Below the pieces are notes generated by a model, which was not told the DNA's origin, did not search any database, and saw nothing but the letters and a program-made list of their open reading frames with translations. From Sorangium cellulosum (GTDB lineage Bacteria; Myxococcota_A; Polyangia; Polyangiales; Polyangiaceae), in contig NZ_CP012673.1 of assembly GCF_002950945.1 (NCBI RefSeq), forward strand, positions 1 to 64,000: 64,000 bases of DNA, given 5' to 3'. The translations under genes were made by a program, and so were the position numbers. Each line of letters starts with the position of its first letter. The first letter of the stretch is position 1. This document shows, one piece after another, positions 18,348 through 27,412 of this stretch.

Positions 18348-21083
18348 ATGAGCGACACGCACGACAAGGGCAGCGGTGTGCCCGAGGGCACCCGCGAGCA
18401 GGCGACCGCGATCGACGACGGCGACGGCGACGCCGAAGAGGCGCGGCTCGTCCCGCGGGGCAACCCGCTGCGCCCGCGCGGCGCGGCCGTGTTCGCCGCG
18501 GGCGCCCTCGCGGCGTTCGTCGTCATGGCGCTCGCGCCGCAGTACCGCTGGGGCGTCCCGCTCGGCGCGCTCGCGGTCGTCGTCGCGACGCTCGGGTTGC
18601 TCGACCTGCTCGGCACGTTCGACGATCCGCCCGGGCGCGTCGCCGCGCGCGTCGGCGTCCGTGCGCTGCTCGGTCCGCTCGCGCTGCTCGGGGGCGCGCT
18701 CGCGGCGCTCTTCGCCCTGATCTCGCTCAGCGTGGCGGGGTACCTCCCGTCGACCCCCTTCTCGCGCGACGGCGCGTCCCCGCTGGCCGCGCTGGCGGCG
18801 TCGGCCGTCGCGATCCCCGCCGCGTTCCTCGCCGCGGTCGTCGGCGCCTTCCGGCTCGGCGAGCGCCTCGGCCCGTACCGGGTCGACGAGTCGGGCGCGC
18901 CGCGCCCCCTGCTCCGGCGGCACGGCTTCTGGCTCGTCACCCTCGTCACGTTGCTCTACCTGCCCATGCTCGGGAGCCACTCGCTCACCGATCCGTGGGA
19001 GACGCACTACGGCGAGGTCGCGCGCGAGATCCTGGCGAGGAACGACTGGATCTCCCTCTGGTGGGCGCAGGACGGCTGGTTCTGGTCGAAGCCGGTGCTC
19101 GACTTCTGGATGCAGGCGCTCGCCATGGCCGCGTTCGGGGTCCGGTACCGCTCGGGGGAGATGCTCTCGGCCGCCGCGGAGGGGCGCACCCCGTGGCCGG
19201 AGTGGGCGGTCAGGCTGCCCATCTTCGCGCTGACGCTCGTCGCCGCGGTCCTCCTCTACAAGGCGATCTCGAGGACCTTCAGCCGCCGCGCGGGGCTGCT
19301 CGCCGGCGTCGTGCTCGCCACGATGCCGCAGTGGTTCCTGGTCTCTCACCAGACCATGACGGACATGCCGTTCGTCGCGACGATGTCCGCGGCGATGGCG
19401 CTCCTGCTGCTCGGCATCCACACCGACGAGGCCGAGGAGGCGCGCGTCTACCAGGTCGAGCTCGGCCGGCTCAAGGTGGGCCTCTCCGTCTACCACCTCG
19501 TGCTCGGGGCCATCGTCGCCTGCGCGTTGCCGCAGATCCTCTACCTCCTCTCGCGCCACGTCGAGATCAGCCCGGCGCCCTTCGGCGTGAAGCTCCACCG
19601 GGACGTCTTCAGCGCGGGCTCGCCGGGCAACTGCGGCCTCCCCGGCAACGAGGCCTGCCGCGCGTTCTTGCCCGTGGTGCCCGGCCTGCTGCCCGTGCTG
19701 CAGGCGCTCATCTGGGCGCAGACGCTCGGGATCGTCCTCTACGCCAGCTGGGGCGAGCGGCGCGTCCAGCGGCTGCTCTTCCTCGCGGCGTGGTTCTTCG
19801 CCGCCCTGTCCACGATGGCGAAGGGGCCGGCCGGCTTCGGTCTCCCGGTGCTCTGCGCGCTCGCCTACGTCGTCGTTTCAGGCCGGTACCGCGACCTGCT
19901 CAAGATGGAGATCCCCGTCGGCCTGCTCGTGCTCGCCTGCGTCGCGTTGCCCTGGTTCATCGCGATGTACGCGCGGCACGGCCAGCCCTTCACCGACCGG
20001 CTCCTGTTCCACGACATGTTCAAGCGCGCCTTCACCCACGTGCACGACACGAACGAGGGCGACGACGTGAGCTTCCGCTACTACGTGTGGCAGCTCGGCT
20101 ACGCGATGTTCCCGTGGACGGGGCTCGTGCCCGCCTCGCTCGTGTGGTGGCTCCGGCGACGCGAGGGGGGGATCACGAGCGAGCCCGGCTCAACCGACGC
20201 CCGGAAGACCGACGCCTCGGTGTTCCTGGCGATGTGGTTCCTGTTCGGCTTCGCGCTCTTCTCGCTGATGCTGACGAAGTTCCACCACTACATCCTGCCG
20301 GCCATCCCGCCGGCGGCGATGCTCACGGGGATCCTGCTCGACGACATGCTGCGCCTGGAAGGTGCGGGAGGGCTCGCGCGCCGCCTTGACGGGGCCGCCT
20401 CGCCGGCGCTCTCGGCGCGCGCCCGCGCCGCGGTCGGCTACGAGCGCGCGATGCTCGGGGCCGTCGCGATCGCCGCCGCGATCCTGGTCTTCTTCGTCGG
20501 GCGCGACCTCGCGATGGCGCGCGAGGGGCAGCCGAGCCAGGCGAGGCTGCTGCACCTGTTCTCGTACAACTACAAGCGCCCCTGGCCGCCGTCGCTCGAC
20601 TTCTCCGCGACGTTGTGGGCCTTCACCGCCGGCGCTGCGGCGCTGACCTTCCTTCTGATGGTCGCGCGATTCCGCCGCCACGTCCTTTACGCCCTCCTCT
20701 CGCTCGCGGTCGTGTTCACGGCCTGGGGGCTGGACGTGTACTTCGTGCGCACGTCGCCGCACTGGGGCCAGCGCGAGACGCTGCTCGCCTACGTGCGCGC
20801 GAGCCGCGAGGTTCCGGGGCCGCTCGTCGCCTACCAGATGAACTGGAAGGGCGAGAACTTCTATGGCGGCAACAGGCTGGCGACCTTCGTGTCGACCGGA
20901 AAGAAATTTCAGGACTACATCAATGAGCAGAAGAAGAAGGGCGTGAAGACCTTCTACTTCGTCACCGAGCACGGGCGCACCAACTCGCTCTCGAACGAGC
21001 TCGGTAGCCCGCGCGTGTTCGAGAAGCTCACTTCCCTGGAGCTCAACAACAAATTCCTCGTGGTTCGAGCAACCTTCGAGTGA
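18348..21083 (+). CDS. Membrane glycosyltransferase, GT39/ArnT type
   Basis: 911 residues from the ATG at 18348; an upstream in-frame codon would add 25 residues without support. After a charged cytoplasmic tail there are about a dozen transmembrane helices. The first periplasmic loop has the GT-C pattern HSLTDPWETHYGEVAREI with acidic catalytic candidates, and WFWSKPVLDFWM matches the ArnT/PMT group that uses polyprenyl-phosphate sugars. The C-terminal soluble part (after about residue 800) is a periplasmic domain. The acceptor (lipid A, protein or other glycan) is unknown. An intrinsic terminator lies about 240 bases downstream. Confidence 0.85.
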   Translation: MSDTHDKGSGVPEGTREQATAIDDGDGDAEEARLVPRGNPLRPRGAAVFAAGALAAFVVMALAPQYRWGVPLGALAVVVATLGLLDLLGTFDDPPGRVAARVGVRALLGPLALLGGALAALFALISLSVAGYLPSTPFSRDGASPLAALAASAVAIPAAFLAAVVGAFRLGERLGPYRVDESGAPRPLLRRHGFWLVTLVTLLYLPMLGSHSLTDPWETHYGEVAREILARNDWISLWWAQDGWFWSKPVLDFWMQALAMAAFGVRYRSGEMLSAAAEGRTPWPEWAVRLPIFALTLVAAVLLYKAISRTFSRRAGLLAGVVLATMPQWFLVSHQTMTDMPFVATMSAAMALLLLGIHTDEAEEARVYQVELGRLKVGLSVYHLVLGAIVACALPQILYLLSRHVEISPAPFGVKLHRDVFSAGSPGNCGLPGNEACRAFLPVVPGLLPVLQALIWAQTLGIVLYASWGERRVQRLLFLAAWFFAALSTMAKGPAGFGLPVLCALAYVVVSGRYRDLLKMEIPVGLLVLACVALPWFIAMYARHGQPFTDRLLFHDMFKRAFTHVHDTNEGDDVSFRYYVWQLGYAMFPWTGLVPASLVWWLRRREGGITSEPGSTDARKTDASVFLAMWFLFGFALFSLMLTKFHHYILPAIPPAAMLTGILLDDMLRLEGAGGLARRLDGAASPALSARARAAVGYERAMLGAVAIAAAILVFFVGRDLAMAREGQPSQARLLHLFSYNYKRPWPPSLDFSATLWAFTAGAAALTFLLMVARFRRHVLYALLSLAVVFTAWGLDVYFVRTSPHWGQRETLLAYVRASREVPGPLVAYQMNWKGENFYGGNRLATFVSTGKKFQDYINEQKKKGVKTFYFVTEHGRTNSLSNELGSPRVFEKLTSLELNNKFLVVRATFE

Positions 21084-21415
21084 GCCGGATGGCCGGTGTT
21101 CTCGCGCGCCCTCAGCCCACCGCGCTGTCCATCTGGGGCGCTGTACACCTGCTCCGGCGTGAGGAGCGCTGTTGCAGCGTGCGACAGGAGCGCCGTCGGG
21201 AGGGGCCTTGCACGTCTGTCGTCGTGAACACGCAATAACGCAAGGGGATCCCCGGGTCGGTGGTCCAAGTTGCTGAAATCATTGTAGGAAGGCGCGGCAC
21301 GACTCCTGCTATATCGGTGGACGAGCGTCGCAGCGGAGACCTTCCCCCCCCAGGTCCGCTGTGACGCTTTTTTACTTCCATGGGCCTCACAGGACGCGCG
21401 CCGCGCGGCCCGGGG
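21084..21415. other. Intergenic region with possible small transcript
   Basis: 332 bases between converging genes, lower in GC than its neighbours around 21220-21320. No convincing protein is encoded. It ends in the strong terminator at 21324-21373. A TATATC near 21310 could be a -10 box, but no good -35 is present, so a separate small RNA is only a possibility; otherwise this is the 3' leader-like tail of the GT39 mRNA. Confidence 0.4.
21324..21373 (+). terminator. Rho-independent terminator
   Basis: AGCGTCGCAGCGGA (21324-21337) pairs with TCCGCTGTGACGCT (21355-21368), a 14-bp stem with one G-U pair. The loop is C-rich with extra GACCT/AGGT pairing possible, and a run of six T ends at 21373. 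This is the only textbook intrinsic terminator I saw in the window. It stops plus-strand transcripts from the GT39 gene or from a small RNA upstream of it. Confidence 0.75.
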
Positions 21416-23113
21416 CTAACCGGCGCCGGCAGCGCCGGCCTGCTGGGCAGCGAAATGGCGGTCCAGCGCGTCCAGGAGCCCTGGCACGGTGCTCACCTCG
21501 GCGGTCACGCCGACCCGGAGCCCCCGCTTCTCGGCCGTCGCGGTCGTGATCGGTCCGATGCTCGCGACGAGCACGCGCTCGAGCCGCGCCGGGGCGACGT
21601 CGCCGAGCAGGTCGCAGAGGCTGTCGACGGTGCTGCTCGACGTGAGCAGCACGACGTCGATCTGCGCCGCGTCCAGCGCCTGGAGCAGCTCCTCCCGGCG
21701 CTCGGCCGACGCGGGGCGGGTCTCGTAAACCGGCACCACGTCGACCTCGCAGCCGGCGGCGCGCAGCCGCTCGGGGAGCACCTCGCGGGCCACGAGCGCG
21801 CGCGGGATCAGGACCCGGACCGGCGGAGACGCCCTCCGGCGGTCGGCCAGCACGGGGTCGGCCAGGATGGCCTGCGCGAGCTCCTCCCCGCGAAACTCCT
21901 TCGGGACGATGTCGGCCCGGACGCCGCGCCCGGCGAGCGCGGCGGCGGTCCCGACGCCGATCGCGGCGAGGCGCGCCGCGCCGAACGCGCGCGCGTCCAG
22001 GCCGAGCCGGTCCATCTCCTTGAAGAAGCAGGCCACCCCGTTCTCGCTCGTGAACACGACCGCGTCGTAGCGGCGCAGCCCGCGCGCCGCCTCGGTGACG
22101 CGCGCCGGGTCGGGCGGCGGGTGGATCTCGATGGTCGCGAGCTCCACCGCCTCGGCGCCCCGCAGGCGGAGGAGCCTCGATGTCGAGCGAGCCTGGTGGC
22201 GCGGCCGGGTCACGAGCACCCGCTTGCCGAACAGCGGCTTCCGGTCGAACCAGCGCAGCGCGTTGCGCAGGCCCGTGACGGCGCCGACGACGATCACCGC
22301 CGGGCTCTGGAGCCCCTCCTCCCGCGCGCGACGAGGCAGCTCGTCGAGGCGGCTCGAGACCACGCGCTGCTCGGCGCGGGTGCCCCACTGGATCGCGGCG
22401 GTCGGCGTCGACGGGTCGCGGCGCCCCGGCCCGATCAGCCCCTCGACCACCGCCTCCAGCGCCTGCATGCCCATCAGGACGCAGATGGTCCCGCGCACCG
22501 AGGCGAGCTCGCTCCAGTCGAAGGGCTTGCCCGCCCGGGTCACGCCGCTGACGATCATCACGCTGGAGGCGATGTTCCGGTGCGTCACCGAGATGCCGGC
22601 GTAGGCCGTCGCGCCCAGCGGAGAGCACACGCCCGGCACGACCTCGAAGGGCACCCCGGCCCGCGCGAGCGCCTCCGCCTCCTCCGAGCCGCGCCCGAAG
22701 AGGAACGGATCGCCGCCCTTCAGGCGGACGACGCTGCGCCCCGCGAGCCCGAGCGCGACGAGCTCGGCGTCGATCTCGGCCTGCTTCGCGTCCTTCAGGA
22801 CCCGGTCGCCGCCGCGCTTGCCCACGGAGCGCACCTCGGCGCCCTCCCGCACACCGCTCAGCAGTGCGGGATGGACGAGCTCGTCGTGCAGCACGACCTC
22901 GGCCGTGGCGAGGAGTTCCGCCCCGCGCAGCGTGAACAGCCCGGGATCCCCCGGGCCCGCGCCGACGAGGTACACGACGCCCGGCCTGGCCGCGCCCGGC
23001 GCGTCGCCGGCGAACGGCGCGAGCGACGCCGGCGCGGCGCCGTGGCCGCCGTCGGAAGGGCCGAGACCCCCGGGGAGCGCCGTCAAACTGCCGTCGTTCT
23101 CTCGTTCATTCAT
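21416..23113 (-). CDS. cobA-hemD: Fused uroporphyrinogen-III C-methyltransferase / uroporphyrinogen-III synthase
   Basis: 565 residues combining two tetrapyrrole enzymes. Residues about 45-290 are the SUMT methyltransferase (VYLVGAGPGDPGLFTLRGAE, VVRLKGGDPFLFGRGSEE, VPFEVVPGVCSPLGA), which makes precorrin-2 from uroporphyrinogen III with S-adenosylmethionine. Residues about 300-560 are the HemD fold (VLVTRPRHQA, DAVVFTSENGV, VVLLTSSSTVDSL), which closes hydroxymethylbilane to uroporphyrinogen III. The fusion couples ring closure to the siroheme/cobalamin branch. The order CobA-HemD occurs in several bacteria. hemB lies 0.7 kb away on the opposite strand, in a small tetrapyrrole cluster. Confidence 0.94.
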   Translation of the reverse strand: MNERENDGSLTALPGGLGPSDGGHGAAPASLAPFAGDAPGAARPGVVYLVGAGPGDPGLFTLRGAELLATAEVVLHDELVHPALLSGVREGAEVRSVGKRGGDRVLKDAKQAEIDAELVALGLAGRSVVRLKGGDPFLFGRGSEEAEALARAGVPFEVVPGVCSPLGATAYAGISVTHRNIASSVMIVSGVTRAGKPFDWSELASVRGTICVLMGMQALEAVVEGLIGPGRRDPSTPTAAIQWGTRAEQRVVSSRLDELPRRAREEGLQSPAVIVVGAVTGLRNALRWFDRKPLFGKRVLVTRPRHQARSTSRLLRLRGAEAVELATIEIHPPPDPARVTEAARGLRRYDAVVFTSENGVACFFKEMDRLGLDARAFGAARLAAIGVGTAAALAGRGVRADIVPKEFRGEELAQAILADPVLADRRRASPPVRVLIPRALVAREVLPERLRAAGCEVDVVPVYETRPASAERREELLQALDAAQIDVVLLTSSSTVDSLCDLLGDVAPARLERVLVASIGPITTATAEKRGLRVGVTAEVSTVPGLLDALDRHFAAQQAGAAGAG

Positions 23114-23150
23114 GGCAGACGTTGATTGTCATAGCGATTCTGCAGTTAGG

Positions 23151-23178
23151 TTGACCCGGTGCGTCAGAGGTATAGAAT
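23151..23178 (+). promoter_or_regulatory. Sigma-70-type promoter of the GYF-domain gene
   Basis: -35 TTGACC (23151-23156), a 16-base spacer and -10 TAGAAT (23173-23178), each five of six to consensus. It gives a leader of about 40 bases to the ATG at 23224. Confidence 0.6.
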
Positions 23179-23223
23179 CACACCCGCTCGATTCAACGCC
23201 CGACGGTTTCTGGAGACCATTCG

Positions 23224-23592
23224 ATGAGATCTGTGAAACTGTTCGATGAACTGCTGAGCGCGGAGCGAGGCTTTCCAGACCGGTGGTACGTCAGCAACGG
23301 GGAGCAATCGGTCGGACCGGTCAGCCTCGACCAGCTCGCGCGCGGCATCGAACGCGGAATCGTCCCGCTGGACAGCTTCGTCCGCAATGAGGCCTGGACC
23401 GTCTGGTGCCCGCTCTCCGACATTGCAATGGTCACGGTCGCGGCCTCCGGGGCGCCCGCGCAGCGGCCGGACGAGCCGTTTCCATCCGATGACGAGGACG
23501 TGGATCCGCCATCGTCCACCCAGCCGTTGACCTCGACGCGCCACGCGCCGCCGGGGCACGCCGCCGGGCACCCTGGAGCAGCGCCGCGCTGA
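23224..23592 (+). CDS. Small GYF_2-like domain protein
   Basis: 122 residues. Residues about 20-62 match the bacterial GYF_2 (DUF4339) pattern: DRWYVSNGEQSVGPVSLDQL, then GIERGIVP, an aromatic/valine strand and W-x-W-x-PL. Such domains are found at the ends of bacterial membrane and sensory proteins and probably bind peptides. Here it stands alone, with a Pro/Ser/Asp-rich tail, and has no signal peptide or membrane segment. A recognisable promoter lies 46 bases upstream. It sits between the two tetrapyrrole genes; a link to them is not shown. Confidence 0.75.
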   Translation: MRSVKLFDELLSAERGFPDRWYVSNGEQSVGPVSLDQLARGIERGIVPLDSFVRNEAWTVWCPLSDIAMVTVAASGAPAQRPDEPFPSDDEDVDPPSSTQPLTSTRHAPPGHAAGHPGAAPR

Positions 23593-23621
23593 GCGAGGTC
23601 GGCGCGCTCGGCCGGTGTCCA

Positions 23622-23648
23622 GCGTGAGCGGCGTGAGCGGCGTGAGCG
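23622..23648. repeat. Three tandem copies of a 9-bp unit
   Basis: GCGTGAGCG is repeated three times without change in the gap between the GYF-domain gene and hemB. The rest of this 232-base gap shows no gene. Probably a slippage product in GC-rich DNA. Confidence 0.6.
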
Positions 23649-23824
23649 GCGCGGGCGCCCGGCGCAGCGGAGCGGGGGCGGCCTGACGAGGGGAGGGCGA
23701 AGGCCTGTCTCATGCGGGCGATCGGGCGCACCCTAGCCGATTCACGGCGCGCCGGCGATCCGCGGCGTTCGTGCGTCACCCGGGCCGGCCCCCTGCGGGC
23801 GAGGGGCTGCTATGCTCCGCCGCC

Positions 23825-24808
23825 GTGTTCCCCACGAAGAGACCGCGCAGGCTCCGGCGCTCGCCCGCCATCCGCGCCCTGGTGCGCGAGACGTCCCTCA
23901 ACCCGGGGGATTTCATCCTCCCCCTCTTCTTCAACGAGGTGCTCGACGCGCCTCGCCCGGTCGGGACGATGCCGGGCGTCTCGCAGCTGCCGGTGAGCGC
24001 CGCCGCGGCGCAGGCGCGGCTCTGCAAGGAGCTCGGGATCGGCGGGGCGCTCCTGTTCGGCCTTCCGCGGATCAAGGACGCGTCGGGCACGAGCGCCTAC
24101 GACGCGGACGGACCTGTCCCGCGGGCGGTGAAGGCGATGAAGGACGCCGTGCCGGAGCTGCTCGTGATCACGGACGTCTGCGTGGACGAGTACACCGACC
24201 ACGGCCACTGCGGCCTGCTCCGGCAAGACCCGTCCGGCGCGGTGGACGTCGACAACGACGCCACCCTGGAGGTGCTCGCGCGGGCGGCGGTGGTCCACGC
24301 CAAGGCGGGGGCCGACGTGGTCGCGCCGAGCGACATGATGGACGGCCGCGTCGCGGCCCTCCGGCGCGCCCTCGACGCAGAGTCGCTGACCGGGACGGCG
24401 ATCCTCTCCTACGCCGTGAAGTATGCGTCCGGCTTCTACGGGCCGTTCCGCGAGGCGGCCGACTGCGCGCCCAAGTTCGGCGACCGGGCGGGCTACCAGA
24501 TGGACCCCGCCAACGCCCGCGAGGGCCTGCGCGAGGCGGCGCTCGACGAGGAGGAAGGGGCCGACATGCTCATGGTCAAGCCGGCGCTCGCCTACCTGGA
24601 CATCATCGCCCGCGTGCGCGAGGCGACGACGCTGCCGCTCGGCGCCTACAACGTCAGCGGCGAGTACGCGATGATCAAGGCGGCCGCGGAGCGCGGGATG
24701 ATCGACGAGAAGCGGGCGGTGCTCGAGCTGCTCACGTCGATCCGGCGCGCCGGGGCGGACTTCATCCTGACGTACCACGCGCTCGACGCGGCGCGCTGGC
24801 TCGGCTGA
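23825..24808 (+). CDS. hemB: Porphobilinogen synthase (delta-aminolevulinic acid dehydratase)
   Basis: 327 residues from the GTG at 23825, which gives the normal HemB N-terminus FPTKRPRRLRRSPAIRALVRE; the frame upstream is not conserved. It condenses two 5-aminolevulinates to porphobilinogen. The two active-site lysines are in YAVKYASGFYGPFRE and MLMVKPALAYLDI. The metal loop reads DVCVDEYTDHGHCG: first and third cysteines of the zinc-type triad are present, and the middle one is Asp. This is intermediate between zinc-type and magnesium-type enzymes and resembles the actinobacterial arrangement. A lipoprotein gene follows after three bases. Confidence 0.95.
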   Translation: MFPTKRPRRLRRSPAIRALVRETSLNPGDFILPLFFNEVLDAPRPVGTMPGVSQLPVSAAAAQARLCKELGIGGALLFGLPRIKDASGTSAYDADGPVPRAVKAMKDAVPELLVITDVCVDEYTDHGHCGLLRQDPSGAVDVDNDATLEVLARAAVVHAKAGADVVAPSDMMDGRVAALRRALDAESLTGTAILSYAVKYASGFYGPFREAADCAPKFGDRAGYQMDPANAREGLREAALDEEEGADMLMVKPALAYLDIIARVREATTLPLGAYNVSGEYAMIKAAAERGMIDEKRAVLELLTSIRRAGADFILTYHALDAARWLG

Positions 24809-24811
24809 GCC

Positions 24812-25357
24812 ATGCGGGGCCACGGCGCGGATGGCGCGGCTGCGCGGCGCGCGAGGTGGGCCGCCGCATGCGCGGCGGGAACGCTGGCCGCGCTCGCCTC
24901 GGGCTGCGGCCCGAGCACGTGTGATCGATCGCTCGAGGCGAACCCCCCCGTGACCTACAGGGGCGGCGAGCCCGTCGACGGCGAGTACATGAGCTCGGCG
25001 TGGGACGGCGACGACGACGGGGACGGGGAGGTCGGCCCCGAGGAGGGGCTCCTCTACTTCCCCGGCGGGATGCGGTACGACATCCGGCACAAGCTCGGCA
25101 AGGTCCCGCGCTCCTTTCAGATCTACCTCTCGTTCGAGCGCGAAGGCGCGCGCTCGGGCACCCTGGCGCAAGCGGCCGGGAACCAGGCGGAGGTGCGCTG
25201 CGTCGACGAGGAATCGCTCATCGTCGTGAACGGCAGCTGCTCGGAGTACTGGCTGCTGGTCGTCGCCTCCGCCGGCGAGGACGGCGGCGGCGCGGAGGCG
25301 CCCCCGGCGGGCGAAGGCGCGCCGGGGCGATGCCGCGAGGAGAGCCCGTCGCCGTAG
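24812..25357 (+). CDS. Small putative lipoprotein
   Basis: 181 residues, three bases after hemB. The N-terminus has Arg residues, a hydrophobic Ala-rich stretch and a lipobox-like LASGC ending at Cys33. A short acidic segment DGDDDGDGEVGPEEG (about 66-80) resembles a calcium-binding loop but is not a clean EF hand. Four more cysteines in the mature part may form disulfides. The family is not recognised. Position suggests cotranscription with hemB, without evidence of a shared function. Confidence 0.7.
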   Translation: MRGHGADGAAARRARWAAACAAGTLAALASGCGPSTCDRSLEANPPVTYRGGEPVDGEYMSSAWDGDDDGDGEVGPEEGLLYFPGGMRYDIRHKLGKVPRSFQIYLSFEREGARSGTLAQAAGNQAEVRCVDEESLIVVNGSCSEYWLLVVASAGEDGGGAEAPPAGEGAPGRCREESPSP

Positions 25358-25393
25358 CGCGGCGTGCGGCGTGCGGCGTCGGAGCCCGCCGCG

Positions 25394-27412
25394 TTATGCC
25401 GGCGCTGCGGCGGCCTGGCGCGCGAACTGGAGGCGGTAGAGCTTGCTGTAGACGCCGTCGGCGGCGAGCAGGTGCTCGTGGGTGCCTTGCTCGACGACGC
25501 AGCCCTTGTGGAAGACGACGATCCGATCGACGGCGCGGATCGTCGAGAGGCGGTGGGCGATGATCAGCGCGGTGCGCCCCGCCATGGCGCCCTCGAGCGC
25601 GCGCTGGAGGCGGGCCTCGGTGTCGCTGTCGACGTTGGCCGTGGCCTCGTCCAGGATGAGGATCGGCGGGTCGCGGTAGAGGGCGCGCGCGAACGCGATG
25701 AGCTGGCGCTCGCCCGCGCTGAAGTTGCTGCCGCGCTCGAGCACCACGCCGTCGAGCCCGTGCTCGCGGCGCTCGAAGAGGTCGAGGGCGCCGATGCGGC
25801 TCAGGGCGCTCACCACCTTCGCGCGATCGGGCGTCGGGTCGCCGGCCGCGATGTTGGTCAGCACCGTGCCGGGGAACAGGAACACGTCCTGCGGGACCAC
25901 CGCGAAGTTGCGGCGGAGCTCGTCGCGAGGGTACGCGCGGACGTCGCGGCCGAAGACCCGCACCTTGCCTTCCTCGACGTCGTAGAGGCGGAGCAGCAGC
26001 GACGCCACGGTGCTCTTGCCGGCGCCGGTCGCGCCGACCAGCGCGATCTTCTCGCCGCTCTTCGCCGCGATGGAGACGTGCCGCAGCACGTTCACGCCCG
26101 GCTTGTAGCCGAACCCGACGTCATCGAGCTCGAACGCGACGCCCTCGTCCGCGGCCGTCGCCGCGCCGGTACAGCTCGCGTCCGCCGGGGCCGCGGTCGC
26201 GTCCTCGTCCCGGTTGTCGAGCAGCTCGAAGATGCGCTCCGCGCCGGACATCGCCGACTGCAGCAGCGTGTAACGCGCCGAGAGATCCCGGATCGGAACG
26301 AAGAACATGTCGATGTACGCGACGAAGGCGAACAGCGTCCCGAACGAGATCTGATCCGACATGCTCTTCACGCCGGCGTACCAGAGCACCGCGGCGATGC
26401 AGACGCTCGAGACCATCTCGATGGCGGCGTCGAGGGTCGCGTCGAGCACGATGGAGCGGTTGTTCGCGCTGCGGTAGGCCGCGTTGATCTCGTCGAACTC
26501 CTCGGCAGAGCGCTCTTCCCGGGCGTAGGCCTGCACGACGGCCATCCCGGACACCTGCTCGTTGAGGTACGCGTTCATCCTGGCCGTCTTCGCCCGCACC
26601 TCGCGGAAGGCGTCGCGGATCCGCCGCCGCGTCCAGTTGACGCCGAGGGCGACGGGGGGCACCGCGGCGAAGGCGAGCAGCGACATGCGCCAGTCGAGCG
26701 ACACCATGATCGCCACGATGACCGCGAGCCGGATGAGATCGCCGAACGCGTTGAGCGCGCCGGACGCGAACATCTCGCCCACCGCGTCGACGTCGTTCGT
26801 CACCCGCGTGACGAGCCGGCCGACCGGCGTGCGATCGAAGAACCCGAGGCGGCGGGTGTGCAGGAAGGCGAAGACGCGCTCGCGCAGATCGGCCATCGCG
26901 CGCGCGCCGGCGAGCTGCATCAGGTAGAGCTGCGGGAACGCGAGCGACTGCTCGAGGAGCATGACGCCCGTGAGCAGGAAGCCGTAGCGCGTGAGGAGCT
27001 CGGCCCCGCCGGGCGCGCCGAAGGCGTCGAGCGCGTCGCGCATGATGAGCGGCCGCATCAGCGCCAGGAGGGCGGTGACGATGAGCAGCGCGAGCGAGAG
27101 CGCGAGGTGCTTGCCCTGCGGCCGCACGAAGGGCCACAGCCGCAGCAGCATGCGCGCGTCGTACGCCTCGCCGAGCTGCGCCTCCTCATGGAAGCGGTTC
27201 AGCACGTCCTCGGTGCGGCGCGAGCCCTTCGCCCCGGAGCCCCGCGCCGGCGCCGGCGCCGGCTTCGAGGGGCGCGGCGGGCTGCCGGCCGCCTCGCCCG
27301 CGGCCGGTCCGCCGCCGAGCTCCGCGCGCTGCGCGGCGCTTGGCTCCACGTTCGATTGCACGCTCGATGGCACGCTTGAGTTCACGCTCGATCCAACCCC
27401 AGGTTGCGTCAC
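25394..27412 (-). CDS. ABC exporter half-transporter, subunit B (BmrD/YheH type)
   Basis: 672 residues from a GTG at 27412 that overlaps the stop of the upstream gene by four bases (GTGA), so translation is coupled; longer frame upstream is a shadow of that gene. A Ser/Val/Ala/Pro-rich tail (1-60) precedes a six-helix exporter domain and a nucleotide-binding domain: Walker A VGATGAGKST, signature FSAGERQLIAFARAL and Walker B ILILDEATANVD with the catalytic Glu. With its partner it would form a heterodimeric multidrug- or lipid-type exporter. The substrate is unknown. Confidence 0.9.
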   Translation of the reverse strand: MTQPGVGSSVNSSVPSSVQSNVEPSAAQRAELGGGPAAGEAAGSPPRPSKPAPAPARGSGAKGSRRTEDVLNRFHEEAQLGEAYDARMLLRLWPFVRPQGKHLALSLALLIVTALLALMRPLIMRDALDAFGAPGGAELLTRYGFLLTGVMLLEQSLAFPQLYLMQLAGARAMADLRERVFAFLHTRRLGFFDRTPVGRLVTRVTNDVDAVGEMFASGALNAFGDLIRLAVIVAIMVSLDWRMSLLAFAAVPPVALGVNWTRRRIRDAFREVRAKTARMNAYLNEQVSGMAVVQAYAREERSAEEFDEINAAYRSANNRSIVLDATLDAAIEMVSSVCIAAVLWYAGVKSMSDQISFGTLFAFVAYIDMFFVPIRDLSARYTLLQSAMSGAERIFELLDNRDEDATAAPADASCTGAATAADEGVAFELDDVGFGYKPGVNVLRHVSIAAKSGEKIALVGATGAGKSTVASLLLRLYDVEEGKVRVFGRDVRAYPRDELRRNFAVVPQDVFLFPGTVLTNIAAGDPTPDRAKVVSALSRIGALDLFERREHGLDGVVLERGSNFSAGERQLIAFARALYRDPPILILDEATANVDSDTEARLQRALEGAMAGRTALIIAHRLSTIRAVDRIVVFHKGCVVEQGTHEHLLAADGVYSKLYRLQFARQAAAAPA

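Noticed and set aside
16244..20389. A 1381-codon plus-strand open frame across four genes
   Set aside because: It is Arg/Ala/Gly/Pro-rich with no domain and overlaps RluA-family, receiver and GT39 genes that have clear motifs; it is a shadow of GC-rich codon use.
21261..21280. Sigma-54-like TGGTCC...TTGCT
   Set aside because: The GG and GC are 8 rather than 10 bases apart, so it cannot be a working -24/-12 promoter.
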